From assembly GCA_023476545.1 (NCBI GenBank), contig JAMCYP010000016.1, positions 2,037 to 43,600 on the forward strand: a stretch of DNA of 41,564 bases. The letters are read 5' to 3'. This document shows positions 29,384-38,671 of the stretch, one piece after another. The position numbers were made by a program, and so were the translations under genes. Positions within the stretch are counted from its first letter, which is position 1, and each line of letters opens with the position of its first letter. Origin of the DNA: Candidatus Martarchaeota archaeon (GTDB taxonomy: Archaea; Micrarchaeota; Micrarchaeia; Micrarchaeales; CABMGC01). The notes beneath the pieces are model-generated. The model worked only from the letters and a program-made list of their open reading frames with translations, was not told the DNA's origin and made no database searches.

Positions 29384-32300
29384 ATGGATGATTCTTCAAC
29401 TCCAAACAATCCACCTTCGACTCCGGAGCCGATTCCCCCCACTCCACCTCCCGAACCTTCTCCGCAGCCGGAACCTACTCAGCAATCAGAGCCTCAGACA
29501 TCCCAGCCTGCGCAGGAGGAGCAGCAGGCCACCAGCTCCCCATTCAACAACAGAATTCCTGACTTCTTGTCAGGCGTAAAGGTGCCCGAGCCCAGGATAG
29601 TGGTCTCGATAATCGCTGTCATCGTGATTGCAGCAGTAATACTTGCCCTGTTTCCGGGGCCGTCTACCCAGACCACGTCCACTACCACCGCCGTTCAGCA
29701 GGTGAACCTTTCCAGGATAAGCGCGTGCGAGCAGATAAACAAGCCAGGAACATACTACCTCATGAGCGACATAAACTACAGCTCAACTTCCGGAGCCTGC
29801 ATAAGCGTAGTATCGAGCAACGTACGCCTGGTCGGCAACCAGCATACGATAACCGGCAGCGGCCCATACACAGGCCTGCCTCCGTACTCGTACGGCATCG
29901 CGGTCCAGAACGTCTCAAACGTTACAGTTACCGCGTTACGCGCTCTCAGATTCTCGTACGACCTTTTCGTCAACAACTCAATAGGCACGCAGGTCATAAG
30001 CAACAACTTCACCACATCTACTCTTGCAGGCATCTACCTGCTCAACTCCGTAGGTGGCACCGTGCAGGAGAACTCAGTATCAAATGCGCAGAGCACCCGG
30101 GGAGGCATCTTCCTCTCAGGTGGCGGCGGAAACAAGGTCTTCAACAACTCCATATACAACAACGCCTACTATGGCATCGTGGTCAACTCTACTGGGAACA
30201 ACTTCACGCGCAACACCTTCGGAAGCAACGCGGCTGATCTCGTCTGCAACCTCGCGGCCGCGTCCTCCCTCTCTAACGTATTCAGCGACTCCAAGTGCGC
30301 CATAAACGACTATTGCGGGTTTGCCTCATGTTCGATCAACGTGCCCTTCAACATCTCCTCCATAAGGTTGGCTCCTGGCAGCGTGAACAGCTGCGGCACG
30401 ATCTACTCACCTGGCAACTATGTGCTTTCCAAGAGTGTAAGCGCATCCGCATACCTGAACACGTCCAACCCTCTGTCGAAGAGCGTCGCATGCATACAGA
30501 TACTCGCTCCCAACGTCAACTTCGACTGCGCAAACAAGCAGATCAACAACTCGGGCTACGGCATATACATAGGGCCATCTTCAAACGTCAACGTCTCAGG
30601 GTGCACGTTCACCAAGGATACCTATGGGGTCTTCGCTACCAGTGCTTTCAACCCTAAGGTCAGCAACTCCACTGCCAGGGACAACACCTACGGCGTCTAT
30701 ATAACAAATACCACCGGCGGCGGCCTCTCTAACGTAAACCTCACCATGAACAACACCTACGGCCTGTTCGTAAACTCGTCCAGTGGCCTCCTGCTCGATG
30801 GCGTCAAGGCGCAGAACAACACATACGGCATATACATGAACAGCGGAGAAAGCAACGTGTTCAGCGGGGGCGTCGCGACCAACAACACCGAGGCAGACCT
30901 CTACTGCAGCGCCAACACGTATAACTCCACCACCAACCTCGCTCAGAGCATATCTTGTGGCGTGACCGACTGCAGTTGGGCTTCAGCTTCATGCAAACAG
31001 ACTGTTCAGCCGCAGCTTTCCGTCTATCCGGTCACCTCCTGCAAGACAATCACGGACCCGGGCACCTATGCCCTCAGCCAGAATGTGATTGACTCAGGCA
31101 CATGCTTCAACATAGAGTCCAACAACGTGGGCTTCAACTGCAACTCCCACCTACTGGTAGGGTCTTCGCAGAAGAGCGCGTTCTACGTAGCCAACAGGCA
31201 GAACGTGAGCATATCCAACTGCATCATAACCGGCTTCAACGTTGGCGTGAACGTTACCAACTCGTCAAGCATAAGCATTGACAACCTGACAGTCAACTCG
31301 CCCGCCAGCGGGGTGCGCTTCTCGCGCGTCTCCGCAAGCTCGGTAAGCAACGTAAAGGTGACAGGTCAGTCATTCGCGGCCTACAACTTCACGAACGTCA
31401 ACACCAGCACGATAAAGGACAACATAGCCTTTGGGGGATCGCAGCAGGGCAGCGGCTTCCTCTTTACAAACTCCAGGCAGAACCAGATAACGCTCAACAA
31501 CGCCACAGAGAACCCGGTTTTCGGGTTCAGCTTCGCCAATTCGAGGAACAACACCGTTTCGAACAACAGCGCGTCGTCGAACAAGAACGTTGACTACTCC
31601 TGCTCCGGCAGCTCCACCGGCCTCTACTCCAACCCTCTTGGAATCAACTCAGGCTTGACAAAGTCGCAGTGCGCGTGGATGGTGGTGCAGAGCCCGCTCA
31701 CCGTAGGGCCCACGTGCCAGGCGGTCTTCTCGCCCTCGCAGATAGTGCTCGGCTCTGACATGGTCTACTCTTCAGGCAGCACCTGCTTCAGCGCGTACCG
31801 AACAAACTCCTCTTCTGCGAACAGCACTCTGATAAACTGCGCCGGCCACACGGTCTACGCATTGCACGGAGGCACGTTTGCTGACGTGGTCGGTGCCTCT
31901 GGAGTCAAGGTCTACAACTGCCTCCTACTCAACTTCTCAGTGGGAGTGCAGAGCAGCAACTCGATCAGCCTGTCGGTGTTCAACAACACCTTCCAGGGCG
32001 GAGGCGTGGGCGTAATGTTCAACGACACCAAGTCAGCAAGCGTCTACAAGAACGCGGTCTACAACAATACCGACGGCCTGCTCTTCTACAACACCACGAG
32101 CTCCAAGGTCTACAACAACCTCCTCTTCAACAACACCGTAGGGCTCGGATTCTACGGCGGCTCCTCTCCAATAATAACCAACAACACCGCAAGAAACAGC
32201 TCAACCGGCCTGCTCTTCAACGCCACAAGGCTCGCCAACATACAGGACAACACCTTCCTCAACTCCAGCCAGGGGGCCATAGTCTGCGTGGGCTCAGCCG

Positions 32301-32401
32301 CCAACCTCTCGAGCAGCAACGGCGACGGGGGCGGGAACATCTGCCAGAACGCGAGCTCCACCTGCAGCTGGATAAGCGCCTCGCCCTCCTGCAAGGCCTA
32401 G
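29384..32401 (+). CDS. Giant membrane-anchored parallel beta-helix surface protein
   Basis: 1005 residues from the ATG at 29384. A Pro/Gln/Glu-rich cytosolic N-terminus of about 65 residues precedes one helix (IVVSIIAVIVIAAVILALF), so it is a type II membrane protein with the rest outside. The outer part has four similar modules of about 230 residues, each starting with a C..I..PGTY.LS-type segment and ending with a Cys pair near a Ser/Trp motif (for example DCSWASASCK and TCSWISASPSCK). Each module contains NosD-like right-handed beta-helix rungs, with very frequent N-x-S/T sites (NNT, NNS) that suggest dense glycosylation. Likely a cell-surface or S-layer-associated binding protein. ATG 29345 is rejected because TCTATAAAAAC ends only three bases before it. 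Confidence 0.8.
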   Translation: MDDSSTPNNPPSTPEPIPPTPPPEPSPQPEPTQQSEPQTSQPAQEEQQATSSPFNNRIPDFLSGVKVPEPRIVVSIIAVIVIAAVILALFPGPSTQTTSTTTAVQQVNLSRISACEQINKPGTYYLMSDINYSSTSGACISVVSSNVRLVGNQHTITGSGPYTGLPPYSYGIAVQNVSNVTVTALRALRFSYDLFVNNSIGTQVISNNFTTSTLAGIYLLNSVGGTVQENSVSNAQSTRGGIFLSGGGGNKVFNNSIYNNAYYGIVVNSTGNNFTRNTFGSNAADLVCNLAAASSLSNVFSDSKCAINDYCGFASCSINVPFNISSIRLAPGSVNSCGTIYSPGNYVLSKSVSASAYLNTSNPLSKSVACIQILAPNVNFDCANKQINNSGYGIYIGPSSNVNVSGCTFTKDTYGVFATSAFNPKVSNSTARDNTYGVYITNTTGGGLSNVNLTMNNTYGLFVNSSSGLLLDGVKAQNNTYGIYMNSGESNVFSGGVATNNTEADLYCSANTYNSTTNLAQSISCGVTDCSWASASCKQTVQPQLSVYPVTSCKTITDPGTYALSQNVIDSGTCFNIESNNVGFNCNSHLLVGSSQKSAFYVANRQNVSISNCIITGFNVGVNVTNSSSISIDNLTVNSPASGVRFSRVSASSVSNVKVTGQSFAAYNFTNVNTSTIKDNIAFGGSQQGSGFLFTNSRQNQITLNNATENPVFGFSFANSRNNTVSNNSASSNKNVDYSCSGSSTGLYSNPLGINSGLTKSQCAWMVVQSPLTVGPTCQAVFSPSQIVLGSDMVYSSGSTCFSAYRTNSSSANSTLINCAGHTVYALHGGTFADVVGASGVKVYNCLLLNFSVGVQSSNSISLSVFNNTFQGGGVGVMFNDTKSASVYKNAVYNNTDGLLFYNTTSSKVYNNLLFNNTVGLGFYGGSSPIITNNTARNSSTGLLFNATRLANIQDNTFLNSSQGAIVCVGSAANLSSSNGDGGGNICQNASSTCSWISASPSCKA

Positions 32402-32919
32402 TGCTTCAGCCTGATATATCCCAGGGCATTCAGCCTGTCCTCTATGTCCGCGTAGCTTTTTCCGCATAGCAGACTGCCGGCCAGGAATCTCTCGTCCGTC
32501 ACGTCCCTCAGGCAGAAGTCTGGCGCTTTGAACGCATTCATCGCAGCCTCGTCCGCAAACTCGAAGTCGATCAGCACGAGCCCGGAGAGGCCCTCCTGGA
32601 ACACGCCGATCTGCGCCTCAGTGCCATCGCTGTCGTAAAAGTATCTTGTCTTGTGCAGCATCTTGCCATCCATGCCCGAGAGCGGCTCGAACTCCTCCTC
32701 CGTTATCTCTATCGTCTCCTCGTTTGCCATCGCGGGGTCGCTCTCGCTCCTTGTCTTCTTCGTTATCTCGAAGCTCTCCCCGTTCTTGCGTATCCGCAGC
32801 TTCGGGTGTTCAGAGCTCTTCGGCAGGTAGATGTCGATGACCTCCCTGCTCTTGCTGCCCTGCAGGTCTGGAAGGTACTTCGCCAGGAATGTCTTTTCCA
32901 GTTCTCTCATGCCGCCCAT
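32398..32919 (-). CDS. CYTH-domain triphosphate-tunnel protein
   Basis: 173 residues from the ATG at 32919. MRELEKTFLAKYLPDL provides the E-x-E-K signature; tunnel strands follow: VIDIYLP, PKLRIRKNGESFEITKKT, ETIEITEEEFEPL, KTRYFYD and LVLIDFEFADEAAMNAF, then a C-terminal helix. These features fit a TTM (triphosphate tunnel metalloenzyme) of the short bacterial/archaeal kind acting on a triphosphate; the exact substrate is unknown. The tail IEDRLNALGYIRLKH recalls the LRALGY tails of the cys operon proteins. A TATA box 25 bases upstream makes the message leaderless at 32919; the frame upstream of that to 32976 is not used. Its stop overlaps the end of the beta-helix gene by four bases, tail to tail. 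Confidence 0.8.
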   Translation of the reverse strand: MGGMRELEKTFLAKYLPDLQGSKSREVIDIYLPKSSEHPKLRIRKNGESFEITKKTRSESDPAMANEETIEITEEEFEPLSGMDGKMLHKTRYFYDSDGTEAQIGVFQEGLSGLVLIDFEFADEAAMNAFKAPDFCLRDVTDERFLAGSLLCGKSYADIEDRLNALGYIRLKH

Positions 32920-32937
32920 TGCTATTTCTGTGATAGC

Positions 32938-32949
32938 ATTTATATATTT
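32938..32949. promoter_or_regulatory. Single TATA region shared by two divergent genes
   Basis: ATTTATATATTTG-like sequence lies midway between two near-leaderless genes: about 20-30 bases from the CYTH start (32919, minus) and 20-31 bases from the MIP18 start (32970, plus). One near-symmetric box probably serves both directions. GATAGCAT occurs on either side (32932-32939 and 32964-32971). Confidence 0.5.
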
Positions 32950-32969
32950 GAAAATCACAGACAGATAGC

Positions 32970-33275
32970 ATGGCACAACTTGCTGTAGCAGACGTAACGA
33001 ACGCGCTCAAGAACACGGTAGACCCTGAGATTGGGATAAACATAGTGGACCTGGGTCTGCTATACGACATCAAGGTGGACGAGAAGAACGACATCAGCCT
33101 CAGGCTCACTATGACAAGTCCCATGTGCCCGGTAACCAGCGTTATAATGGCAGACGTGCAGCTCAGGCTTGAAAACCTGCCAGAGGCGGGCAAGGTCAGC
33201 CTCGACCTGGTATGGGAACCGGCCTGGAGCCCGGAGATGATAACCGAAGAGTACAGGGTCGCGATGGGAGCCTGA
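32970..33275 (+). CDS. MIP18/SufT-family iron-sulfur assembly protein
   Basis: 101 residues. VTNALKNTVDPEIGINIVDL, LLYDIKVDE and LTMTSPMCPVTSVIMADV define the MIP18 (DUF59) family; the Cys in PMCP is the conserved one. Related proteins (SufT, PaaD, Cia2) help deliver Fe-S clusters to target proteins. The ATG is near-leaderless behind the shared TATA. The end VWEPAWSPEMITEE is family-typical. Its stop abuts the stop of ndk on the other strand with no gap. Confidence 0.9.
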   Translation: MAQLAVADVTNALKNTVDPEIGINIVDLGLLYDIKVDEKNDISLRLTMTSPMCPVTSVIMADVQLRLENLPEAGKVSLDLVWEPAWSPEMITEEYRVAMGA

Positions 33276-33818
33276 TCAGAAGAAGTTGTCCTCAAAATAC
33301 TTTATCTCTACTTCTGCCCTGTCGTCGTCAGAAGCATGCAGCAGGTTGAACACAGCCCTCCTTTCCATGTTCGCCTTCATGATGGAGTCGTTGCCGAGGT
33401 CTCCACGCACTGTTCCCCTGTCCGCCTTTGACGGATCCGTGTAACCGATCAGCTTCCTGGTCCTGTTCGCCGCGTCTTCCCCTTCTACGATCACACCTAT
33501 TATGTCACCAGCGGTTTCGTACTGCCTCTTCCAACTGACAATCTGCCTTCCCATCTCCACAGGGTCGAGGCTGCCAAATATCTTTCTAACCTCATCCTCT
33601 GATATGTTGTTCTCCTTCATACCGGTCAGCGTCTTCTCGCCTCTCCCTTTGAAGTACTCTTCGGTGTCCACGTACATTAGCTTTGCGAGCTTGTCTGACA
33701 TCTTCCCCTTCTTCATCTTCACTATCTTGAAACCAGAGTCCTCGAACATGGTTATTACCTTTCCCACAAGCTTCCTATCAATCGCATCCGGTCCCAGGAA
33801 AATCAACTCTCTGCTCAC
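33276..33818 (-). CDS. ndk: Nucleoside diphosphate kinase
   Basis: 180 residues from a GTG at 33818 with GGTGA six bases before it and a TATA-like ATTAAAATATA upstream. LIFLGPDAIDRKLVGKVI is the start of the fold; the Kpn-loop and helix follow; DPSKADRGTVRGDLG is the nucleotide-binding stretch, and NLLHASD (His161, normally NxxHGSD) has the phosphorylated His. It transfers phosphate between nucleoside di- and triphosphates. It is about 30 residues longer than usual, mostly between residues 50 and 95, where the chain carries a charged insertion. Confidence 0.92.
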   Translation of the reverse strand: MSRELIFLGPDAIDRKLVGKVITMFEDSGFKIVKMKKGKMSDKLAKLMYVDTEEYFKGRGEKTLTGMKENNISEDEVRKIFGSLDPVEMGRQIVSWKRQYETAGDIIGVIVEGEDAANRTRKLIGYTDPSKADRGTVRGDLGNDSIMKANMERRAVFNLLHASDDDRAEVEIKYFEDNFF

Positions 33819-33886
33819 TAACTCACCTATATTTTAATATCTTGATTAAGGATATAATATTAACCCAGCTGTTTTTGGTGATATTT

Positions 33887-35635
33887 GTGATAAGACAGCC
33901 GATTATCTGCGTGATGGGCCATGTAGACCATGGGAAGACCAGCCTGCTCGACAGGATAAGGAGCAGCACCATAGCTAGCAGGGAGGCAGGCGGCATAACC
34001 CAGCACATAGGCGCCAGCGAGGTGCCGCTGAATGTGATAGAGGATGTGGCCGGGCCGGTGCTGAAGCAGTTCGGCGCAAAGATCACCATTCCCGGCCTGC
34101 TCTTCATAGACACTCCGGGGCACGCGGCTTTCACCAACCTGAGAAAGCGCGGCGGATCCGTCTCCGACCTCGCCATACTCGTCGTCGACATTACCAAGAA
34201 CTTCGAGCCGCAGACCTACGAAGCGCTGGACATACTCAAGGAGTACAAGACGCCATTCATCGTGGCCGCCAACAAGATAGACCTTATAACCGGCTGGCGC
34301 CCACAGAAGACGAGCAGCTTTGCCGAGTCGCTTGCCAAGCAGGAACGCAGCATAGCAGACGCGCTGGAAGCCAAACTCTACGAGCTTGTTGGCAAGCTCA
34401 GCGAGGCGGGCTTCTCGAGCGAAAGGTTCGACAGGATCAAGGACTTCAAGAGCGAGGTTGCGATAATGCCGGTAAGCGCCAAGACCGGTGAGGGTATAGC
34501 GGAGCTTCTTGTGTTCACCGCTGGCATAGCCCAGCGGTTCTTGGAGGCCCAGCTCAACATAGAGGTAAAGGGACCTGGCAAGGGCAGCGTGCTGGAGAAG
34601 AAGGAGGAGAAGGGCCTCGGCACCACAATAGACGTGATACTCTACAACGGCACACTGAAGGTTAACGACACGGTCGCGTTCGCAACCCCCACGGGCGTCG
34701 CCAAGGCGAAGATACGCGCCCTTCTCAAGCCGAAACCGCTGCAGGAGATGAGGGAGAGCAGCAGCAAGTTCTACTACGTCGACTCCGTGGCAGCCGCGTC
34801 AGGAATCAAGATAAGCGGCGTAGGGTTCGAGGACGCGCTTCCTGGCTCGCTGCTCATCTCCACCGAGGACAAGAGCTACGAGAAGGAGATAGCCACTGAG
34901 ATCAAGGACGTCTTCGCCACCGAGAAGGTAGGCGTGGTGCTCAAGGCCGACACCATAGGTAGCATGGAGGCGCTCTCAAGGCTCCTCGGAGCCGCGGAGG
35001 TGAAGATCAGCAAGAAGGAGGTAGGCAACGTCACGAAGCGCGACGTGCTCGACGCGTTCAGCATGCGCGCTCTCGACCCATACAACGCCGTCGTGCTCGC
35101 GTTCAACGTCGGCATAGAGCCAGACGCTCAGTCCGAGAGCGAGGCTGCGAACGTTAAGATCATCAGCCAGAACATAATATACAAGATAATCGACGACTAC
35201 AAGGAGTGGCTTGATTCGCAGAAGAAGAAGGAGAGGGAGGACGCGGCCAAGTCTCTCACCTTCCCGTGCATAGTGAAGGTGCTGCCCAATACCGCCTTCC
35301 GCATCTCCCACCCGGCGATATTCGGAGTGGATGTTGCTGCGGGCAGGCTAAAGTCATCGGTGCTGCTGATGCACGAGAACGGCGACACGATAGGCAGAGT
35401 GAAGGAGATGCAGAACAACGGGATGAGTGTGGGCGAGGCCAAGAAGGGAGAGAGTGTGGCCATCTCTGTAGACGGCATAACCTTCGGCAGGCAGGTGAAG
35501 GACAACGACGTGCTCTACTCGCACATAAACGACGATGAGGAGCAGCTGCTCAGGTCAAAGTTCAACTACCTACTCAGCGAGGAAGAGAAGGAGCTTCTCA
35601 ACGAAATATCTGTTATAAAAAGGAGTAACAAGTAA
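33887..35635 (+). CDS. infB: Translation initiation factor aIF5B
   Basis: 582 residues from the GTG at 33887. G1 GHVDHGKTSLLD, switch I region REAGGITQHIGA, G3 DTPGHAAF, G4 NKID, then the domain II barrel (GLGTTIDVILYNGTLKV), domain III (VGVVLKADTIGSMEALSRLL) and domain IV (VLPNTAFRISHPAIFGVDV). aIF5B joins the ribosomal subunits at the end of initiation using GTP. GGTGAT lies six bases before the GTG, which is preferred to a TTG at 33842 that lies inside the promoter (TATA-like GATATAATATTAA at 33850-33862). No intein is present, although some archaeal homologues have one. Confidence 0.95.
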   Translation: MIRQPIICVMGHVDHGKTSLLDRIRSSTIASREAGGITQHIGASEVPLNVIEDVAGPVLKQFGAKITIPGLLFIDTPGHAAFTNLRKRGGSVSDLAILVVDITKNFEPQTYEALDILKEYKTPFIVAANKIDLITGWRPQKTSSFAESLAKQERSIADALEAKLYELVGKLSEAGFSSERFDRIKDFKSEVAIMPVSAKTGEGIAELLVFTAGIAQRFLEAQLNIEVKGPGKGSVLEKKEEKGLGTTIDVILYNGTLKVNDTVAFATPTGVAKAKIRALLKPKPLQEMRESSSKFYYVDSVAAASGIKISGVGFEDALPGSLLISTEDKSYEKEIATEIKDVFATEKVGVVLKADTIGSMEALSRLLGAAEVKISKKEVGNVTKRDVLDAFSMRALDPYNAVVLAFNVGIEPDAQSESEAANVKIISQNIIYKIIDDYKEWLDSQKKKEREDAAKSLTFPCIVKVLPNTAFRISHPAIFGVDVAAGRLKSSVLLMHENGDTIGRVKEMQNNGMSVGEAKKGESVAISVDGITFGRQVKDNDVLYSHINDDEEQLLRSKFNYLLSEEEKELLNEISVIKRSNK

Positions 35636-35664
35636 CTACCTATGCTCTAAGACGGGGATTCTAT

Positions 35665-36273
35665 ATGCAAACTCCTGTGTTGGAAAACCCCTGCTCTTTG
35701 AAGATGCTGAAAAAGATAGCAGCATACGAAAAGCGGGTTTTCTCATCGGATGCCATACCTCTATCGCGAATGATAGAACTTTGGAAGAAGAACCCCTTCA
35801 TGTTCACTGCACTGCGTTCAGGCAACAAGTTTCTTGGGTATTTTGACATATTCGTGCCCAACGAACCGGGCGAGAAGGTCTTGCGTGAGCGCAATGGCAT
35901 AGACCAAAAATTGAGCGCTGAGCACATGCGCGATCCACAGAGCATGCGCGGCACGAAAATGATATACTTTGACGCTATCGGGGCTGTGGGCTCTGGAGAA
36001 TCGAGGAAACGCATCGCTGCGATGCTCATGTACGGGAGGGCGACGTTCGTGCAAAGGAGGTTCAGGCTTCCGAGCACAATATACGTCATCCCAACAACCC
36101 CGGAAGGCAAGAAGCTTGTAAAGTCGTATGGCGGCGCCAGGTTCGCGAAAGCAAGCATCTCACACACTGTCTACTGGATGTTCAAGCTCCGCGCGACCGC
36201 GAGCTGGTGCAAAAAGGTCAAGGCACGCGCCGCAAAGAGAGCCGTGCCGAAGATCGCGTTTGCAAGAGTATGA
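35665..36273 (+). CDS. Hypothetical protein, possible acetyltransferase fold
   Basis: 202 residues. The pattern LKMLKKIAAYEKRVFSSDAI, FTALRSGNKFLGYFDIFVPN, MIYFDAIGAVGSGESRKRIA and GRATFVQRRF hints at a degenerate GNAT fold (a helix, a beta hairpin, then strand 4 with an acetyl-CoA-like turn), but no clear Q/R-x-x-G-x-G motif exists. The last 40 residues are very basic (KKVKARAAKRAVPK) and could bind nucleic acid. It begins 30 bases after infB on the same strand and may be co-transcribed. Confidence 0.55.
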   Translation: MQTPVLENPCSLKMLKKIAAYEKRVFSSDAIPLSRMIELWKKNPFMFTALRSGNKFLGYFDIFVPNEPGEKVLRERNGIDQKLSAEHMRDPQSMRGTKMIYFDAIGAVGSGESRKRIAAMLMYGRATFVQRRFRLPSTIYVIPTTPEGKKLVKSYGGARFAKASISHTVYWMFKLRATASWCKKVKARAAKRAVPKIAFARV

Positions 36274-36276
36274 ACC

Positions 36277-37323
36277 CTACTTCATCTCTTCTCCCACTGT
36301 CCAGTCGATTACGTTGTAATCTTTCTTGTCATCAACGCTCCTCAGCGGAAGCCGCCCAATAAGCATCTTGTCTATCTCGTAGCACAGCACGTATGCGATA
36401 TTGTTTCCAAGCGCCTGCTTGTGGTACTTCGCAATCTGGGCTGTTGCTGTTTTGAAGTCATCAAAAACGCCGACGCCGAAATGGTCGTAGCTGCCTATTA
36501 ATGGCGCCAGGACGATATACCTGCTTATCAGCGTGTTCTCGTCGTCACTCTGGAACGCCCTCCTCACCTTGAGCACCTGCTTCTCAAAGTCCTCTTTCGG
36601 TGTGTACTTCACCAGAAACGCCGCTGTTGATACGTAGTCGGGCTTGTCCATCGTTATGGTGAAGCGCTTTATGTAGTTCATCTTCAGGAGCTTGTTGAAC
36701 GTGTATGCTACTGTGTTGAAGTGCATGCTTAGCCGCTTCGAAAGTTCTTGGAAGGTGACCCTGGAGTTCTCGTTGAGTATCTTGAGCATCTCCTTGTACT
36801 TTGGAGCTATGCTGCTCTTCTCCAGCATCTCGTTTCTCAGTGGGAAGAAGCCGAGCTGCGTGTGAACCACTTCAGATGTCTGCGCAAGCGTACCGTACCT
36901 TGCCAGCAGCACGGCGATCGCGTTGTCCCAGTATACGTACTCACTTGTCGATGTGGCTATGCCGTATATCAGTATGGCGTTCTTTCCCTTTACGGAGAAC
37001 GCGATCTGGGGAATCGGAGATTTCTTCAGCACCTTCTCCACATACTCGTAATCCGGCTTCTCCTTCAGCTCTACGAAAACGATGTGCGGGCTCGTGAGCC
37101 CGAGCTTGTTGTAATCCAGCTCTACGGTGTACCTTATGCCAAGCTCCTGCTCTATCTTCTTGAGCCTCATGCTGACCGTCCTCCTTGAGAGCCCTGTGTT
37201 ATTCGCGAGGTCCGAGATGGATATCCGCGAGTTCTCGGAAAGCATCCTGACTATCTTCCTGGTGATCGTCCCATACTTGTCATTAAACTCGCTGTGAAGC
37301 TGGTAAGAAAGTTCCTCGGCCAT
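36277..37323 (-). CDS. Double-HTH Lrp/AsnC-like regulator
   Basis: 348 residues from the ATG at 37323. Two AsnC-type winged helices occur: IVRMLSENSRISISDLANNT with GLSRRTVSMRLKKIE near residue 35, and MLKILNENSRVTFQELSKRL with SMHFNTVAYTFNKLLK near residue 185. Each is followed by a strand-rich domain (PHIVFVELKEKPDYEYVEKV; STAAFLVKYTPKEDFEKQVL). The protein is thus an internal duplication that may act as a built-in dimer. It is transcribed away from the DMT transporter at 37406 and probably controls it. The longer frame to 37608 would cross that promoter, so it is rejected. It converges on the gene at 35665-36273 with three bases between the stops. Confidence 0.82.
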   Translation of the reverse strand: MAEELSYQLHSEFNDKYGTITRKIVRMLSENSRISISDLANNTGLSRRTVSMRLKKIEQELGIRYTVELDYNKLGLTSPHIVFVELKEKPDYEYVEKVLKKSPIPQIAFSVKGKNAILIYGIATSTSEYVYWDNAIAVLLARYGTLAQTSEVVHTQLGFFPLRNEMLEKSSIAPKYKEMLKILNENSRVTFQELSKRLSMHFNTVAYTFNKLLKMNYIKRFTITMDKPDYVSTAAFLVKYTPKEDFEKQVLKVRRAFQSDDENTLISRYIVLAPLIGSYDHFGVGVFDDFKTATAQIAKYHKQALGNNIAYVLCYEIDKMLIGRLPLRSVDDKKDYNVIDWTVGEEMK

Positions 37324-37405
37324 GTGTATATCAAAATAACAAACTATAATAATAATTCTGTTAATTTTCGTGGACTTTAAATGCGTTGCTTTCCAAGCAT
37401 CTAAT

Positions 37406-38671
37406 GTGCAGATCAAGAATGTTGCGAATGCGTACCTTATCATAGGAATAGTGATAGCCGCGCTCTGGCCCGTGGTGCTGAACCTGGCAACCAGCGTCAA
37501 CGTCTTCGAGTTCACGTTCTTCGCGTACCTTCTGGCACTTCCGGCGTCATTGGCCTTCGTCGTGCTTTCTGGGAAGACCAAGGACCTGCGCAAACTGATC
37601 GCAAGCAAGCGCGATCTCGCCGTGGTCTGCGTGGTTGGCGTGCTGAACTACGGATTCATGGACTTCGGCATACTGTTTGCAGAGCACTACATCAGCCCAT
37701 CGCTGGCCGCCGTCCTCTTGAGGTCGTATCCGCTGCTAATGCTGGTGTTCCTGCCAGTGATACTGAGGGAGAAGGTGAGCAGAATCCAGGTAGGAGCGCT
37801 GATGCTCGGGTTCGTGGGCATCATTGCTGCCGTAATGTTCGGCCAGTCTGGCGCCTTCGGTGGCACAGAAGCCATGATGGGCATAGGCATGGCGCTTGCC
37901 GTGGCTCTAGCAACAGCGTTCTCGCTGACGCTTACAAAGAGATACATATACGACACGGAGTCATCCATACTCGCGTTCAACTGTGTGAGCGTGATCTTCT
38001 TCGGCATCGCCTTCTTTGCCGTTGGGGCGCCGCTCGGCGGCATAACCGCGCCGGTGATCTTCGCCCTGCTCTTCACTAGCATAGTTGCGAATGTGCTTTT
38101 TGCATTCGTCTACTACATGTCGATAAGGATGATGAAGATAACCGTGGTCACCAACTCATATCTGGTGGTTCCATTCTTGACGTTTGCATTCTCATACATC
38201 ATACTCGGCCAGCCGATGCTTCCCATATACTTCCTCGTTGGCATACTCGTGTCAGCCGGCATCCTTCTGCAGAGATTTGACAAGGTTGGCGGCACCTTCC
38301 TCGCAAAGGAACAGCATAAGCTGAGGGATTTCGTGATATTCGATGTCAGTGGTGCATTCGCCAACACGGGAGAGGTTGCGATCTCAAGCGCCCTCAGAGA
38401 GGGCGCCAGGGTTATGGCGGTCAAGCTTCCGGAGAGGCATAGGAAAACTGTCGAGAAGAGGATTAACGGTGGCAACTACTCTTCTGTGTTCACTAACAAG
38501 CACGAGCCGATCGCCAGCGAGGTCAACTACGTTAAGGGCATAATGGGAGCCGCGCCTAGCGACATGATACTGATGAAGGTAGGCAGCTTCGATGAGGGCG
38601 AGGCCTTCTTCGCCGGAATGTCGGATCTTGTAAGCCACGAGGAGCCACCATTCCAAAATAACAATAGTTAA
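37406..38671 (+). CDS. DMT transporter fused to a unique cytoplasmic domain
   Basis: 421 residues from a GTG at 37406; ACTTTAAATGC at 37374-37384 is the likely TATA box, which rules out the GTG at 37370. Ten hydrophobic helices (two EamA halves, LRSYPLLMLVFLPVILREK near the first conserved end) fill residues 8-290. After them comes a soluble domain of about 125 residues: LRDFVIFDVSGAFANTGEVA, EGARVMAVKLPERHRKTVEK, FTNKHEPIASEVNYV and PSDMILMKVGSFDEGEAFFA. Normal DMT proteins end after helix ten, so this domain may sense ligand or hold a partner; no family is recognised. It is divergent from the double-HTH regulator. Substrate unknown. Confidence 0.78.
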   Translation: MQIKNVANAYLIIGIVIAALWPVVLNLATSVNVFEFTFFAYLLALPASLAFVVLSGKTKDLRKLIASKRDLAVVCVVGVLNYGFMDFGILFAEHYISPSLAAVLLRSYPLLMLVFLPVILREKVSRIQVGALMLGFVGIIAAVMFGQSGAFGGTEAMMGIGMALAVALATAFSLTLTKRYIYDTESSILAFNCVSVIFFGIAFFAVGAPLGGITAPVIFALLFTSIVANVLFAFVYYMSIRMMKITVVTNSYLVVPFLTFAFSYIILGQPMLPIYFLVGILVSAGILLQRFDKVGGTFLAKEQHKLRDFVIFDVSGAFANTGEVAISSALREGARVMAVKLPERHRKTVEKRINGGNYSSVFTNKHEPIASEVNYVKGIMGAAPSDMILMKVGSFDEGEAFFAGMSDLVSHEEPPFQNNNS

